Shown here one piece after another: positions 48,871-59,232 of a stretch of 64,000 nucleotides of DNA. This DNA comes from Coprinellus micaceus. Lineage: Eukaryota > Basidiomycota > Agaricomycetes > Agaricales > Psathyrellaceae. The DNA is taken from NCBI GenBank assembly GCA_951394405.1, contig OX596343.1, positions 2,418,001 to 2,482,000 on the forward strand. The letters are read 5' to 3'. Each line of letters begins with the position of its first letter. Position 1 is the stretch's first letter. A model generated the notes under the pieces. The model saw only the letters and a program-made list of their open reading frames with translations. It ran no database searches and was not told the DNA's origin. A program made the translations under genes and the position numbers.

Positions 48871-49278
48871 TCAGCCTTTCCTTCTTTTAACAGCTAAGCG
48901 TTTGAGGACATTATTGACGTACCGTTCAGATGGACGGTCTGCAGCATCGTAAGGGTACAGGAAGCTGTAACAATCGGAGCCGACCTTCTCAGCGTTCTTC
49001 ACCGGGGTTTTAAAAGACCTCGGTATCTCACCAGTCGTATCTGGTTGGGGTAGCTTTTGGGTAACGCGATGGTCGGACGCCATAGCAAAAGTCGACATTG
49101 TCTTGAGGAACGATCGATCTGCGGCGCTGGGCGCTGGTATTTGCTTACCTGCCTGGGACGATGCTCCGATGGTACGGCTACCTCTGCCCTGACCCACCCC
49201 AAACCGCCATCCTAGAGGGTCGTAGTACACTGGTGACACATGACGAACTTGGTACGGGGCTTGCATGACGGAGAACAT
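48871..49278 (-). CDS. uncharacterised 135-residue protein
   Basis: Uninterrupted frame from ATG 49278. The product starts MFSVMQAPYQVRHVSPVYYD and contains PLGWRFGVGQGRGSRTIG, a basic/Ser-rich middle and ends VLKRLAVKRRKG. No known domain, signal or membrane segment. It lies just beyond the 3' end of the flavodoxin paralog gene. It could be a small lineage-specific gene or a chance frame. Confidence 0.33.
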   Translation of the reverse strand: MFSVMQAPYQVRHVSPVYYDPLGWRFGVGQGRGSRTIGASSQAGKQIPAPSAADRSFLKTMSTFAMASDHRVTQKLPQPDTTGEIPRSFKTPVKNAEKVGSDCYSFLYPYDAADRPSERYVNNVLKRLAVKRRKG

Positions 49279-49377
49279 CGCTTAAACGGTTGACAGGGGC
49301 TGTTGACAGACCATTCAATATTACTTACTGTGCGCTGAAGAGACAAACAAATCCCATAAATAGTCTAGACGTAGGGC

Positions 49378-50217
49378 TCAATCCCATTTGACCTTGCTCA
49401 CGATATCCCAGAAAGCAGTGCCCTGCCGCCTGGCACACTCCAGCTCGAGTTCGGAAGGCTGGCGGGCGCCAGTGGCTCCCGCCAGAGTACCAGCACCCCA
49501 CGCAGAACCTATAAGACGTACGCGATTAGATTTTCGATGCGCTTGCGATGACGCGAAATGAGTCCACGCACCACCATGGACCTCATCGAGGTTAGTCTGG
49601 AGTTCGAAAGCATGAGAGTACCCAAAGGGAACGAATATGATCCCATGATGAGTCAGGGTGGACATGCTATTGAGTGCAGTGGTCTCTTGTCCCCCTCCTA
49701 AGCCTGCAGTCGAGACGAACATGCCAGCGTATTTTCCAGCAAGTTTACCGGCAGCCCAGAGTTGGCCAGTGGCATCCCAAAAGGCCTACAGAAACGAAAC
49801 GACATTAAGGGAGAGAGCGGGTGAAATAAAAAGAAAAGAGTCGAACCTTCCACTGGGCGGGGAAGTTTCCGTAACGAGTGGGGACGCCGAAGAGGTAGGC
49901 GTCATACTTGGTGAGATCGTCCAGGGTAGCGATGGGGAAGTCTGGTTTGGTAGGAGCGTGCATCATGTCCAAGACCTCCTTTGCCAGAGTCTCGGGCACC
50001 CTAGGCGATATTTTTAGAGCGGGACCACAGAAAAGAAGACGAAGAGCGCACTGGAGGATGTCAGCCTTGCCTCCAGCCTTCTCAATCCCAGCCTTCTCGG
50101 CCATGGCCACTGGAAACGAATGAGCATTGTATATCTACCGATGAGTGAACCCCACTTACACTTGGCGATGTGACCATACATCGAGTAGATGATGATTGCA
50201 ACTCTGGGTGAAGACAT
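49378..50217 (-). CDS. flavodoxin-type NAD(P)H:quinone reductase (WrbA/Pst2 family), short form
   Basis: Five exons, complement(join(49378..49508, 49572..49785, 49847..50000, 50052..50109, 50160..50217)), give 204 residues, the normal family length. Marks: [97 protein letters not shown]. All four intron positions and phases match the paralog 11 kb away, and the proteins differ at scattered sites, so the duplication is old enough for divergence but keeps gene structure. The third intron starts GTTCGA, a weak donor. FMN-dependent quinone reduction is inferred from the family. Confidence 0.94.
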
Positions 50218-51259
50218 CTTGGCTTGAGCGGAAAACGGGGGATAATTCAAGGGTTTGGGAAATTGGAAGTCTTTGGACGACACGACGAGAAAAACGCAGC
50301 CTTATATCCCTCCTATACGAGGCTGACTGGGAGGCTGACTGGGCCACATCCGGTCCAGTCCTAATATTCAAGAGATCGACCAGTGATTGCACCTAGCCCA
50401 TGCCCTATCCGAAGTCAGCCTCCTCCTGCCCCACCGAAGCACTCCCCGCTCAGTCAGAATAGATAGACGGAGTGGGAGCGAGCGTACTATACATTGCGTT
50501 TTCATCGAGGCCCCTGAGCTTAGTGGAACCTCCGGGAACGCGCGTTTTTCAACATGAACCTCGTTCATTTCACCAAACCAGCGGGAGGGTTGCGAATCTT
50601 GGAGGGTTATGCGCCAGGGGAAACCAGCATTGGGTACAATTCTGATACGGGGGATTTGAGGAGGCCCACAACGACCTGGGGGAGGTACGGCGTTGTCGTT
50701 TGAGTAGTGGTGGCCGTGGTAGTCGTCGTTGTCGTTGGGAATCACGGCATCGAGCGTGTAACGGGCGGAGTTCTAACCAGCAACGGATATTGCCGGGCCC
50801 CTATTTGCAACAAGCGCCCAAGCTGCCACCACCGAAAGCTTTGTGAAACAAGTAAGAAAACGCTGTATGTGTATAGTATCACAACGAGGCAGTATGATAC
50901 GACGTTTAGTTCTTGAGATCCTTCATGGAAATCGCCGTAGTGCCCATAACGGGAAGAGATTGCCGACTTGAAGCCCCTATCTTGAGTTCGAAGCGCCCAG
51001 ACAGGCATGCGCCTGCTATAGTCTTCAAGTGCTGCACCGAATACGACTAGATGTCCTCGCATATGAGTGAATAGGGACGCCAAGCGATGTTCGAGCGGGT
51101 ATTCCACACCCGTAACATAACACAGAAGTCCCCAACGTATGTGAATTCTTTATTACGGTAACAGTTACATTTCGAATTGAAGCGCAAGCGAAGTATAGAG
51201 AGTAGGGCGGAAATATTGAGTCATATGTCCCAAACCGGGATTGAATTGGACTGATTCAT
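50218..51259. other. 1 kb region between quinone reductase and patatin genes
   Basis: Contains copy A of a repeated block (50654-50748) and a 125-codon minus-strand open frame (50368-50745) starting MIPNDNDDYHGHHYSNDNA. The frame looks coding for its first 85 codons (RIRIVPNAGFPWRITLQDS), then becomes Arg rich; an exon could end near MKTQC. No family is recognised. Confidence 0.3.
50654..50748. repeat. dispersed repeat, copy A
   Basis: About 95 bases starting ATTTGAGGAGGCCCACAACG and ending GTTGTCGTTGGGAATCACGG, similar at roughly four of five positions to copy B at 54715-54815. The two copies are in the same orientation and flank the patatin gene. Confidence 0.6.
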
Positions 51260-54070
51260 CTACTTCATGGAAAGCTTTGCTGCACAAGCGTTGAGGCTCT
51301 GGACAACATCCGCGTGGCCCAGCCACTTATCCGTAAGCGCACGAATCATCCAAATCGCGTCCGAATCATCCATCTTCACCATGATGTCCTCGTACTTCAT
51401 TTGCTTCGTCGAGTCCCACAAAAGTCCCCGCACGACCTCCTCGACCCAATCTCCCTTGGACATGATCTTGTTCATGTTGAACCGCCAGTACTTCTTGTCG
51501 CCGTTGATGGGGAACAGATCCATGATGGCCGCACAGTCATTGTGAGTGCGCTCGCTGTTCGTGGCGATGTCGATGAAGTCCTGAACGGACGTTATAGTAG
51601 TGCCAACCTTGACCATAGGAGGAACTCCTGTCCCCAAGCTGACGACACAGCCAACTGTAAAGTCTCTCCCGTAGATCCCTGGAAGTTCGGCAATGAGCCT
51701 GGAACGACCAGACAAGTGTCAGCGACGGTCAAGTACGGAGAAGACCCCAAACGCACTGCAATGTGGGATTATTCCAACCCAATCCCCCATCGACGAACTC
51801 GTCGCCGCCTTTTGCGAACCTCTCAAAGTAAGCTGGCGCCGCTGACGTCGCTCTGCCTGCCTCCCAAATCTTCCACCCCAGGCCCTCCGAGGGTATCGTC
51901 ACCGCGGTTTTGTAGTTGCGCAAATGTACAGCAGTGCGGCCATCTTCTACCACATTCGCCAAGGCCGACATCACTAGGCTGGTTTAAAAGAACGTTGAAT
52001 TAGAATACTGTTAGGGGCAGGTACGCAGAAGCTAGCCGAATAGAACTCACACACGACACTGGGGCTCGTCCTCGAGCAAAATGTCCCCACCATCGCTTTT
52101 GAGCTGACGCGCGACGACGTCCTTAATGGCGTCCTCGAGGTCCTTCGCGCTGTACATATTTAAACCTGCGCCAAACGCCACCACCTCACCATGTTTCGCT
52201 CCGCGTCCAAAGACCTTCTTGGAGATCTCATCGTACTTGTCTTCACAGTCCTTGATGGTCATGTGCAGCCGTCCCAGCATCAGAGCGATGAGTCTGCGCA
52301 ATTGAAGGATTATCCCAGTTAGTAAGGGAGGCGACCAAACGCGTAAATCCAAGCCGCGTACCCGCCAGTGCTGGTTCCGACCATCAGGTCGAAATATTCG
52401 CAAGGCTTGATATCAGGCTTTCCTTCCAGTTCGGCCACTTTCTTCATTATGCTTTTGAGAATGCGAAGAGAGGAGACACCCCGAACTCCACCACCATCTA
52501 TGGGACGCTGTTAGAAGTCTCGCAGATTCAGCAAGGAGTATATGGCATACCGCAGGACAGCAGGCGGAGGGGTCGACTCTTCACCTGGGTATAAGTGGGA
52601 GGTGACAAGACGATATCGGCACGAGCTTCGTTAGAAAGCGCAGCGAGGGTCGCCGAACTGTACTTGAGCCCGCTATAGAGCTCCACCATAGCCATCTGAG
52701 CTTTAGCTAACCCATCTTTGGTGTCTGTGACATTGGGGATGATAGTGGGGACCGCTGCGGCGACTGTATTCCGAGGAATAGTCAGTCAGTCACATTGGGG
52801 GTATCTGGGCTCCTTGAACTCACCTTTGTTGCTGATACGGATGACGAGCTGGCCGCTCTGGGCATAGTTTTCCCAACCTGGGTACTGTGCGTTCACTCGA
52901 ACGCCAATAGCGTTCCCATGCTAAAGCAATTATCGCCATCAGCCCAAGGCACAGGGGGGACAAATCCGGACATACCCTAAGAGAACCCTTGAGTGCGATC
53001 GCTAGACGCTGGAGGTCCGGAATATCCTGATCCTCCACATCGTAAAGCTGGCCTTGAAGGCCGAAAAGGGGGAAGTCTGGGGAATCGTTGTGGTGACTCT
53101 GCCAGACCAAGCTGACTCCGTTCTCGACCCTTGGGGTGGTATCCTTGGGAGTGTCGAGGATGACGAGATCGAACCAGCTGAAGCTGTCCCCCTCCAGGAT
53201 AGGGTCCTTCCAGTTCTCCTGCAAATGGGAGGTGGTGGAGAGTTGAACGGCCTCAAATCTGTGGATGGTATCTTGGTCGAGTGCCTGGTTACGATTGTTG
53301 AGTGACCCTGTGATACTGTATGGAAGGGAATAACTGACCGCAGTCGTAAACCAGATCTTCGAGACCAGGTCGTTGCCGTCGGATTTGACAATGCAGGGTG
53401 TGGTGGACATAAAGCTGTATGACCCATCCTCAACGTCCTCTGAGAGAGCTGGGACAACATCAGAGTCCAAAGTCCATCGGTGGGGAGTGAATAAATCTGA
53501 GGGCACATTGAGCCTGGTCATACTAGAGATAGAACAACAACACACCTTCGTTGATCACTCGGGCGACGATGTAACCATTCACGGCGTGGTTCTCCCATCC
53601 TGGAAACCGAGCACAGGCGCGAACAGCCAGCACATCGCCAACCTATTCATTTATTAGCACCAAAAGACCCAGCCAAAGTTAGATAAGCAGCGCACCTCAA
53701 AGTTGGCGAGCAACTCGGATCGGCGGTCAAAGACGGCGCCAAAGTGCCTAGTGGGACTCTTGTCGTTGGCGAGGCGATTTCTGTGGCTCCTCCAAACGAG
53801 CTCCTTGCCCTCCTTGGACTTCTTGGGTTCATCAGAGTTCTCGTCGGCTAGGATTACCAGCTCAAACCAGGTCCAACTTCCCGCACGCTTGTCGTCGGCA
53901 TTGCCTTGGTCACAGGAGTCGGTGCAGAGCTGAAGTTGGGTGACCCGGTAGCAGAAGTCACGCTCGACGGGCTTGCTCTTGAACCAGATTTTAGATTCGA
54001 CCTTGTCGCTGTGAGCTTCGACAGGTTCGCAGGGAGCTTCGGATTGGAGCCAAGCATCGTTAGGTGCCAT
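51260..54070 (-). CDS. patatin-like phospholipase with duplicated N-terminal module
   Basis: Ten exons, complement(join(51260..51698, 51757..51978, 52051..52293, 52362..52497, 52551..52763, 52824..52920, 52976..53284, 53339..53496, 53546..53642, 53696..54070)), give 762 residues. The C-terminal half is a patatin lipase domain: CDGGGVRGVSSLRIL (oxyanion loop near residue 417), GTSTGG with nucleophile Ser near 459, and FVDGGLGWNNP with catalytic Asp near 606. The N-terminal 400 residues hold two copies of one module: VESKIWFKSK ... WTWFELVILAD ... LVWRSH ... RFPGWENHAVNGYIVARVIN and VSKIWFTTA ... FSWFDLVILDT ... LVWQSH ... QYPGWENYAQSGQLVIRISN. The module has no name I know. Patatins hydrolyse acyl lipids; membrane or partner binding by the repeats is a guess. 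Confidence 0.88.
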
Positions 54071-56240
54071 GGTGAGGTGTGTGAGGGGAAGTTAAGAATG
54101 AGTAGGGGGGTAGTTATACAAATCCGTAAACTCGATGCTAGAATTGGAACCCGGAGAGAACTGAGGGCCGCTCAGCATTCATCATTCCGCTCGAGATACC
54201 CAGAGAACTGACTCCTGCAGCGATTACTTGCGGACAATCAGGAAGTAACCACGGGATGGTAGGATTCCACATATCGAGGGCGCAATGAAATATCAGCTGT
54301 CGAAGCTGGCCAAAAGCGAGTACCAGGTGACCCCTTGAGGTATCCGCCGCTGACAGTTTGCGGCCTTCAAGCTCCAATTGCAGTCGCAAGCGGGCATTAC
54401 ATTAGGAGGACCGGCGAATAGCCAGGTGTCTCCCTCATCGGGTCGCCACCGGTTGGGTGCAGAAAGCGACCTAGGGAGCATCCAGACCGGGATAAAAATA
54501 CCAATTGACGTTGCATCCTGAGACGGTCAGGAATGAGTGGGGATGGTGCGTCCATGAGGTCACCGAATCGATGGCGCAAATGCTTGGAGGAGGCTCTCCC
54601 TAGCGCCCTCATGAGTGATTTAAATTTGACGTATTCTGGTCCTACTCACCTTGTAGCGGAACACCAGGCAAAGACCCTTACCTCCTGGGCAGTACGATTC
54701 TGGCCCAGCGTGCGCATTTGAGGCGGCCCACGACGACCTGGGGGAGGGCGGCATTGTCGTTGGAGCGGCGGCGGTGGCGGTGGTAGTGGTCGTCGTCGTT
54801 GGGAATCCATCACGGAGTTAGCTCCGGACTTGTATGATGGGATAGCTCTGATCAGCTAATCTCAGCCTGCTTTTGGTCCGGCCCAGATTGCAGCATTCTG
54901 AACGGATCCCTCCACAGATTTCAACCTCTTACCAGGGGACCATCTGTATGATGGGCCTGGCCAAGCGTGAAAATGTAGTGGGGGCCCATTTCCCACTAGA
55001 TCGAATAGGGCCATATCAGCCAATGCTTTCCCTTGAGAGTTTGCAAGAACGACCGGGTCCGCACACCGTCAAAACCAGTCGACGTCAGCCCTGTCGCCGT
55101 GTGGATACAACCTGGTGAGCCTTGCGGTGGTTAGCGTAGGGATGAGCCCTCTTTATCCACGTCCAATTGTGAGGAAGGGCGATTCGCCCACCGGCCCCGC
55201 TCACTGAATTTAATTGGAAACTAACCAATGAATTTCACCGGCAGGGAGCCTCACAGTGTACTCTATTGCAGCGCCAAGTTCTCAAAGCAACTACTTTAAG
55301 CCCACCTTATTTCGAGTACACTAATAATCATAGCGATTCCCGCCTAGTCCGTCAACCCTGGCTCAGACCCCGAGAGTGCACTCAACCAGCCCGAATCATG
55401 ATTGTGCTTTCAGCTCGGGAATGCAGAAATGGAGCGTTCTAGGGCCCGAGCGCAAAGCCAGCTTGACGCCCATTCTCCAGGGAGGGGTGGATCTTGTGCT
55501 TTCTCGGACCGTTTCGATGTGGGGCTCGGCCGAGCGACCGTCTGAACGACGGCAGGTACACACCACAAGCTAAAATTTCATGGGGTTGGGTGAGTACAGG
55601 CTGTGAAGTCAAACCCTGGCGAGTGAGGGGGAGGACGCAAGCGATGTGCATCTGGAAGTCGAACGGGAACGCCGTGGCAGCAAGGGAGGTGGAAGAGAGG
55701 AACTTGCATGGTGACTCTTAAGTCCTACCATTCGCCAGCATACATGTGGGGTAGTACAACATATCTCGGTTGGGAGAAAGGCAGCTTTGAAGATTCAAGG
55801 TCGAACCTGACGGGAGGCTTCTCGGGGGCCTGTCAATGGGTGCCACGCGACCTTTGCGTACCCACTGACAGAGGGCCAGGTCACCAGTAATGGTACGACC
55901 ACAAGACGTGCGGTACTAAAGTGCTATATTGGGTGGCACGGGCACGTACTCACCCACGGACAGAAAGGGACATAGTACCCTATAGTAACTACTCACGTGT
56001 AGTAGGGAAAGCCAGTGTCCATTGGTGTAAGTACTCCAGGACGAGGTACCACTGGCTGGCCATGAAAAGCGGAAGCGACTTTGTCAGAGGGTTATACACC
56101 ACTGGTTGAGCGCTGCCGACAGTGATTGAATTGGAGGCTGGGACTCAGAGGCCGTCAATAGGCTCGAGTTGACTCTCTATCTTGTTCGGCACAACTGGAA
56201 AGGCAGATGAGCGGTATGAGGAAGGCAGAACGAGGGCTTA
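54071..56240. other. 2.2 kb region without a supported gene
   Basis: Contains copy B of the dispersed repeat at 54715-54815 with a GGCGGT/GTCGTC-rich core. Short open frames occur around 55494-56109 on the plus strand without features. A 17-base imperfect palindrome centred on CACGTG lies near 55990-56006. Confidence 0.4.
54715..54815. repeat. dispersed repeat, copy B
   Basis: Starts ATTTGAGGCGGCCCACGACG and ends CGTTGGGAATCCATCACGG; pairs with copy A at 50654-50748. It contains short insertions relative to A in the GGCGGTGGCGGT part, so an open frame present in A is broken here. Confidence 0.6.
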
Positions 56241-56247
56241 CCTACGC

Positions 56248-57110
56248 CTCAACCGAAGATGGACGTTAGAGAGAATGAGATGATGAAGGCTGAGAATGCT
56301 TTCCGGGGGCAATCAACTTCGTTGACGAGGCGATGAGAAGTGGTCGTCAGTTGGCCCCAGGTCTGCATCACACCGTTCGGAAGTTTCGTCGTATGCATGA
56401 CGTCTCGTAGCTTCTGCACTTCGTGATAAAGATGAGAAATATTGGTTTGCAAGGGGGTGCGGGCGTAGATGGGGCTGGGCGACCTCGGAAAGCATTGTCG
56501 GGTGAATGTATATGGTCGGCGATGCACTGTGGGGGATAGGAGTCGGGAGGGGGCCTATGCCGGGTTGGAACGTGTGGGAAAGAGGCATACTGCCGCCAAG
56601 GAGAGCGAGGGTCGCCGCGTCGCAAATCGCTTAGGGTTTAGATGCTGAGTGGGGTGAGTGGGGCGGAACACGTCGTCCTGCTGCTGAACGCGAGGGGCAC
56701 TGGGGTGGTTGTCCTGCGAGGGCTGGGCGGCATCATGTCATGTCGCAGAGGGTTTGAAACATATTTCCAAGGGAAAGATGCACAGTCACGGGGAGGGCTG
56801 AGCGCGTCGTGCACGCTGTCGACGCTTGAAGTTCGATGGCTCAATCAGACTCTCTCTTCTTCGGCGCAGCTGAAAAGGGGGGTTAATTGTAGTGGACGGA
56901 TGAAGGCGCAAGAAGCCCTACCTAGATTGGCCCGTTTTGCTGGAAAGGCGTGAAGATCGACGAGGCTCTCCCCCTTGGCGCAACCGAAATTGGACGTCAG
57001 AGGGAATGGGACGATGAAGCCAGAAAGGAATGCTTACCTGGACCACTTGGCTTGGTTCACGTAAACATCGACGAGGCGACGAGAAGCGGACGTCAATCGG
57101 CCATACCCCT
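56248..57110. repeat. diverged direct duplication (56248-56360 and 56977-57110)
   Basis: Both copies share CAACCGAA.(A/T)TGGACGT.AGAG, GATGAAG, ACGAGGCGA.GAGAAG.GG and CGTCA.T.GGCC in the same order. On the minus strand they read GQLTTTSHRLVNEV and YGRLTSASRRLVDVYV, and both are followed by a possible splice donor or exon. They look like pieces of a tandemly duplicated gene family of unknown function. Confidence 0.45.
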
Positions 57111-57334
57111 CCATCATGTCCTTCGGAATTATCGTCGCGTCCTCTACGGACTCCTTTGGCCGATGTAGGAGACATACCGCACGCTAGCATCCTGAGCTCG
57201 GTGATGGAGGTGGAATGTTGCTTCCGGTGTGAGAATTGGACCCTGGGTGCTTCGTCTTGATGGATAGAGAGCGTGTGGCTGGGTTATTGAGTTGTTGATG
57301 TTGCGGGGATTGGTTGAAGGCGGAGGTGGAGGGT

Positions 57335-57870
57335 GGTTGATATTACCGAGGTTGCACGGGTTGAGAGGTTGTACGAGGTATCGTCGAGGTTGCAGAGATC
57401 AGGGAGTCGGGAGGTATCGTCGAGGCTCCAGGGATCGGGAGGGAGAAGATGATATTACCGAGGTTGCAGGGGTTGATGAGAACGGCGATGGGTGTCTGTT
57501 GAAAGGAAAGGTGAGTAATGAACGGTACATCTACGTGAACACATGTATACCTACCTCATTCTCACTTCCCATATCCCCCCCGCCACCCCTCCTACGTCGC
57601 CCAATACACCAAGCACCAAGCACCCAGCACCAATCCCCAATATCCTCCGACCTGTCGTGCTCCCCGCACAACACGACACCTGCGAGGCCTACATCGCTCT
57701 GTCGTTGCGTTGCCATCACGTTCAGTGGCGCCGAACGGATTAGCGAAGGTAGAAGTGGGGGGAGAGATACTACCGAGGTTGCAGGGGCGAGGGGGTGAGG
57801 GTGATATTCCCAAGGTTGCATGGGCTAATAGGGAGAGGGGTATTACGGAGGCTGCAGGAGTAAGGTAAGT
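57335..57870. repeat. interrupted minisatellite, unit about 32-36 bases
   Basis: At least seven degenerate copies of a unit with core TATTACCGAGGTTGCAGGGG: four between 57335 and 57485 and three between 57765 and 57870. The array is interrupted by a stretch of A/C-rich non-repeat DNA. On the plus strand some copies read DITEVAGV, but stops and frame changes argue against coding. Confidence 0.6.
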
Positions 57871-57899
57871 ACTCAACGGTATCTCTGACATGAAAACCC

Positions 57900-58870
57900 G
57901 CGCACTCACCTCAGACGGGGGATGGGGATGTTTCCTTCGGCCTGGTGTAGCGCCGGCGCTCACCCAAGCGCTGCGGTCTCAAAATGCGCCTCCTCCTCCT
58001 GCTCCACAAAACCGTACTGTCAAGCCAAGCATTTGTGCGCTGTTGACATTGCGTGGCTAGGGCATCGGTGGAAGGCAGTGTCAAGTCGAGTGTGGTGGAA
58101 GTCGTTCTCGGGGTCGAAGGCGGTCTCGAAGGCGCAGGCGGCTTCGAGGCTAGGGCTTCGCCGTCGTTTGGGATAGGGTGGGTTGGGGAGCCGTAGGACC
58201 GGTGCAGACTCGGTCGTCGTCGTCGTCGTCATCCTCTCCGTTTGGGATAGGTTGGGTGATTGGGGAGTATAAGGGGTGTACTAGAGGAGGTAGCGGCCGT
58301 TGTAGTCATCTTCGCCATTTGCATGGTCAAGCGCCAATTTCTTCGAAAATCCTGCGAACGAAGTGAGTTCCGACTCGGGCATGGAAGGGGTGCGTTCGTA
58401 CGTGCCTCTTTTATTTTTAGGGACATTTCGCTGCGTAGAGAGGCAGGAGGCGTATCAAACGCGTTAAGTGCCCAACGTTGCTCGCCGGCTCACTTCATTC
58501 CCCTGCCTCTCATCTTTTTGCCCTACCCCTCGGCTCCATCCATCCGTTCTCCTCTCCTTGGCATTCCTCAGCACCCCCCTCTTCGCCCCAAAGGCCACCC
58601 GCTCCAGTATCCGACGAGGAAATGCTAATGCCTTGGGACTGGTATCACTGTGAAACACCGTCTGTTCTGGGTTGATTCACAAACGCAAGGGTACCTACCT
58701 CGCACTTCATCTGGGCCAGCTTCACGATGATATCGTGGCATCTTTGACAAAGGCGCCTGTCCTGGGCCCCAGGCTTGAGAAGGGTCTCGTCACGGTGTCC
58801 GATTGTGGAAAGGCGGCAGCTACCGTATGCGGACACCGTGTCCTGCTGAAGGGAACCATCCCTGAACATA
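57900..58870 (-). CDS. uncharacterised minus-strand gene, structure incomplete
   Basis: Several exon-like blocks: 58699-58869, from an ATG (MFRDGSLQQDTVSAYGSCRL) to ALAQ-type end KLAQMKCE before a GTAGGT donor; an acceptor block near 58345 reading DFRRNWRLTMQMAKM; a Thr-rich block at 58232 (MTTTTTTESAPVLRLPNPPY) running to AMSTAHKCLA; and 57964-58017, YGFVEQEEEAHFETAALG. PKRR motifs recur (LPNPPYPKRRR, HPTYPKRRG), showing a local duplication. No family was recognised, and I cannot join the blocks with confidence; part may be decayed. Confidence 0.27.
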
Positions 58871-59232
58871 CGATACCAGCGACTCGGTCCTCATTCTCGC
58901 CCGCCCTTAGAGATCCATGCCAGCAAACAATGTCAGTACGACGTAGAAGAAGCTGAGCTGTGAGTGGGGAGTGGGTAGAAGGAAGACGCGATTGTGTGAT
59001 CAGAATCACCGCGGTTCAAGATGATTGACGTTCTCACGTTGAATCACCCATGCACGGGGGAATGCCAACTATCACTGGCAATGGAAAGGGAGTGGTGAAT
59101 GGTACAGCATGGATTCGGGCGTCGTAGAGTATGTACAGCAGAAGTCGAAATAATTACGTTCAAATAAAGGCACAGCGAATAGTCGACAAGAAAAGGGAAG
59201 GTGTTGTGCATAGCGGATGTATCGAAAAGCGT

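Noticed and set aside
53285..53338. 23-base intron between the two halves of the second patatin N-terminal module
   Set aside because: Too short for this genome; using the later AG at 53285 gives a 54-base intron in frame.
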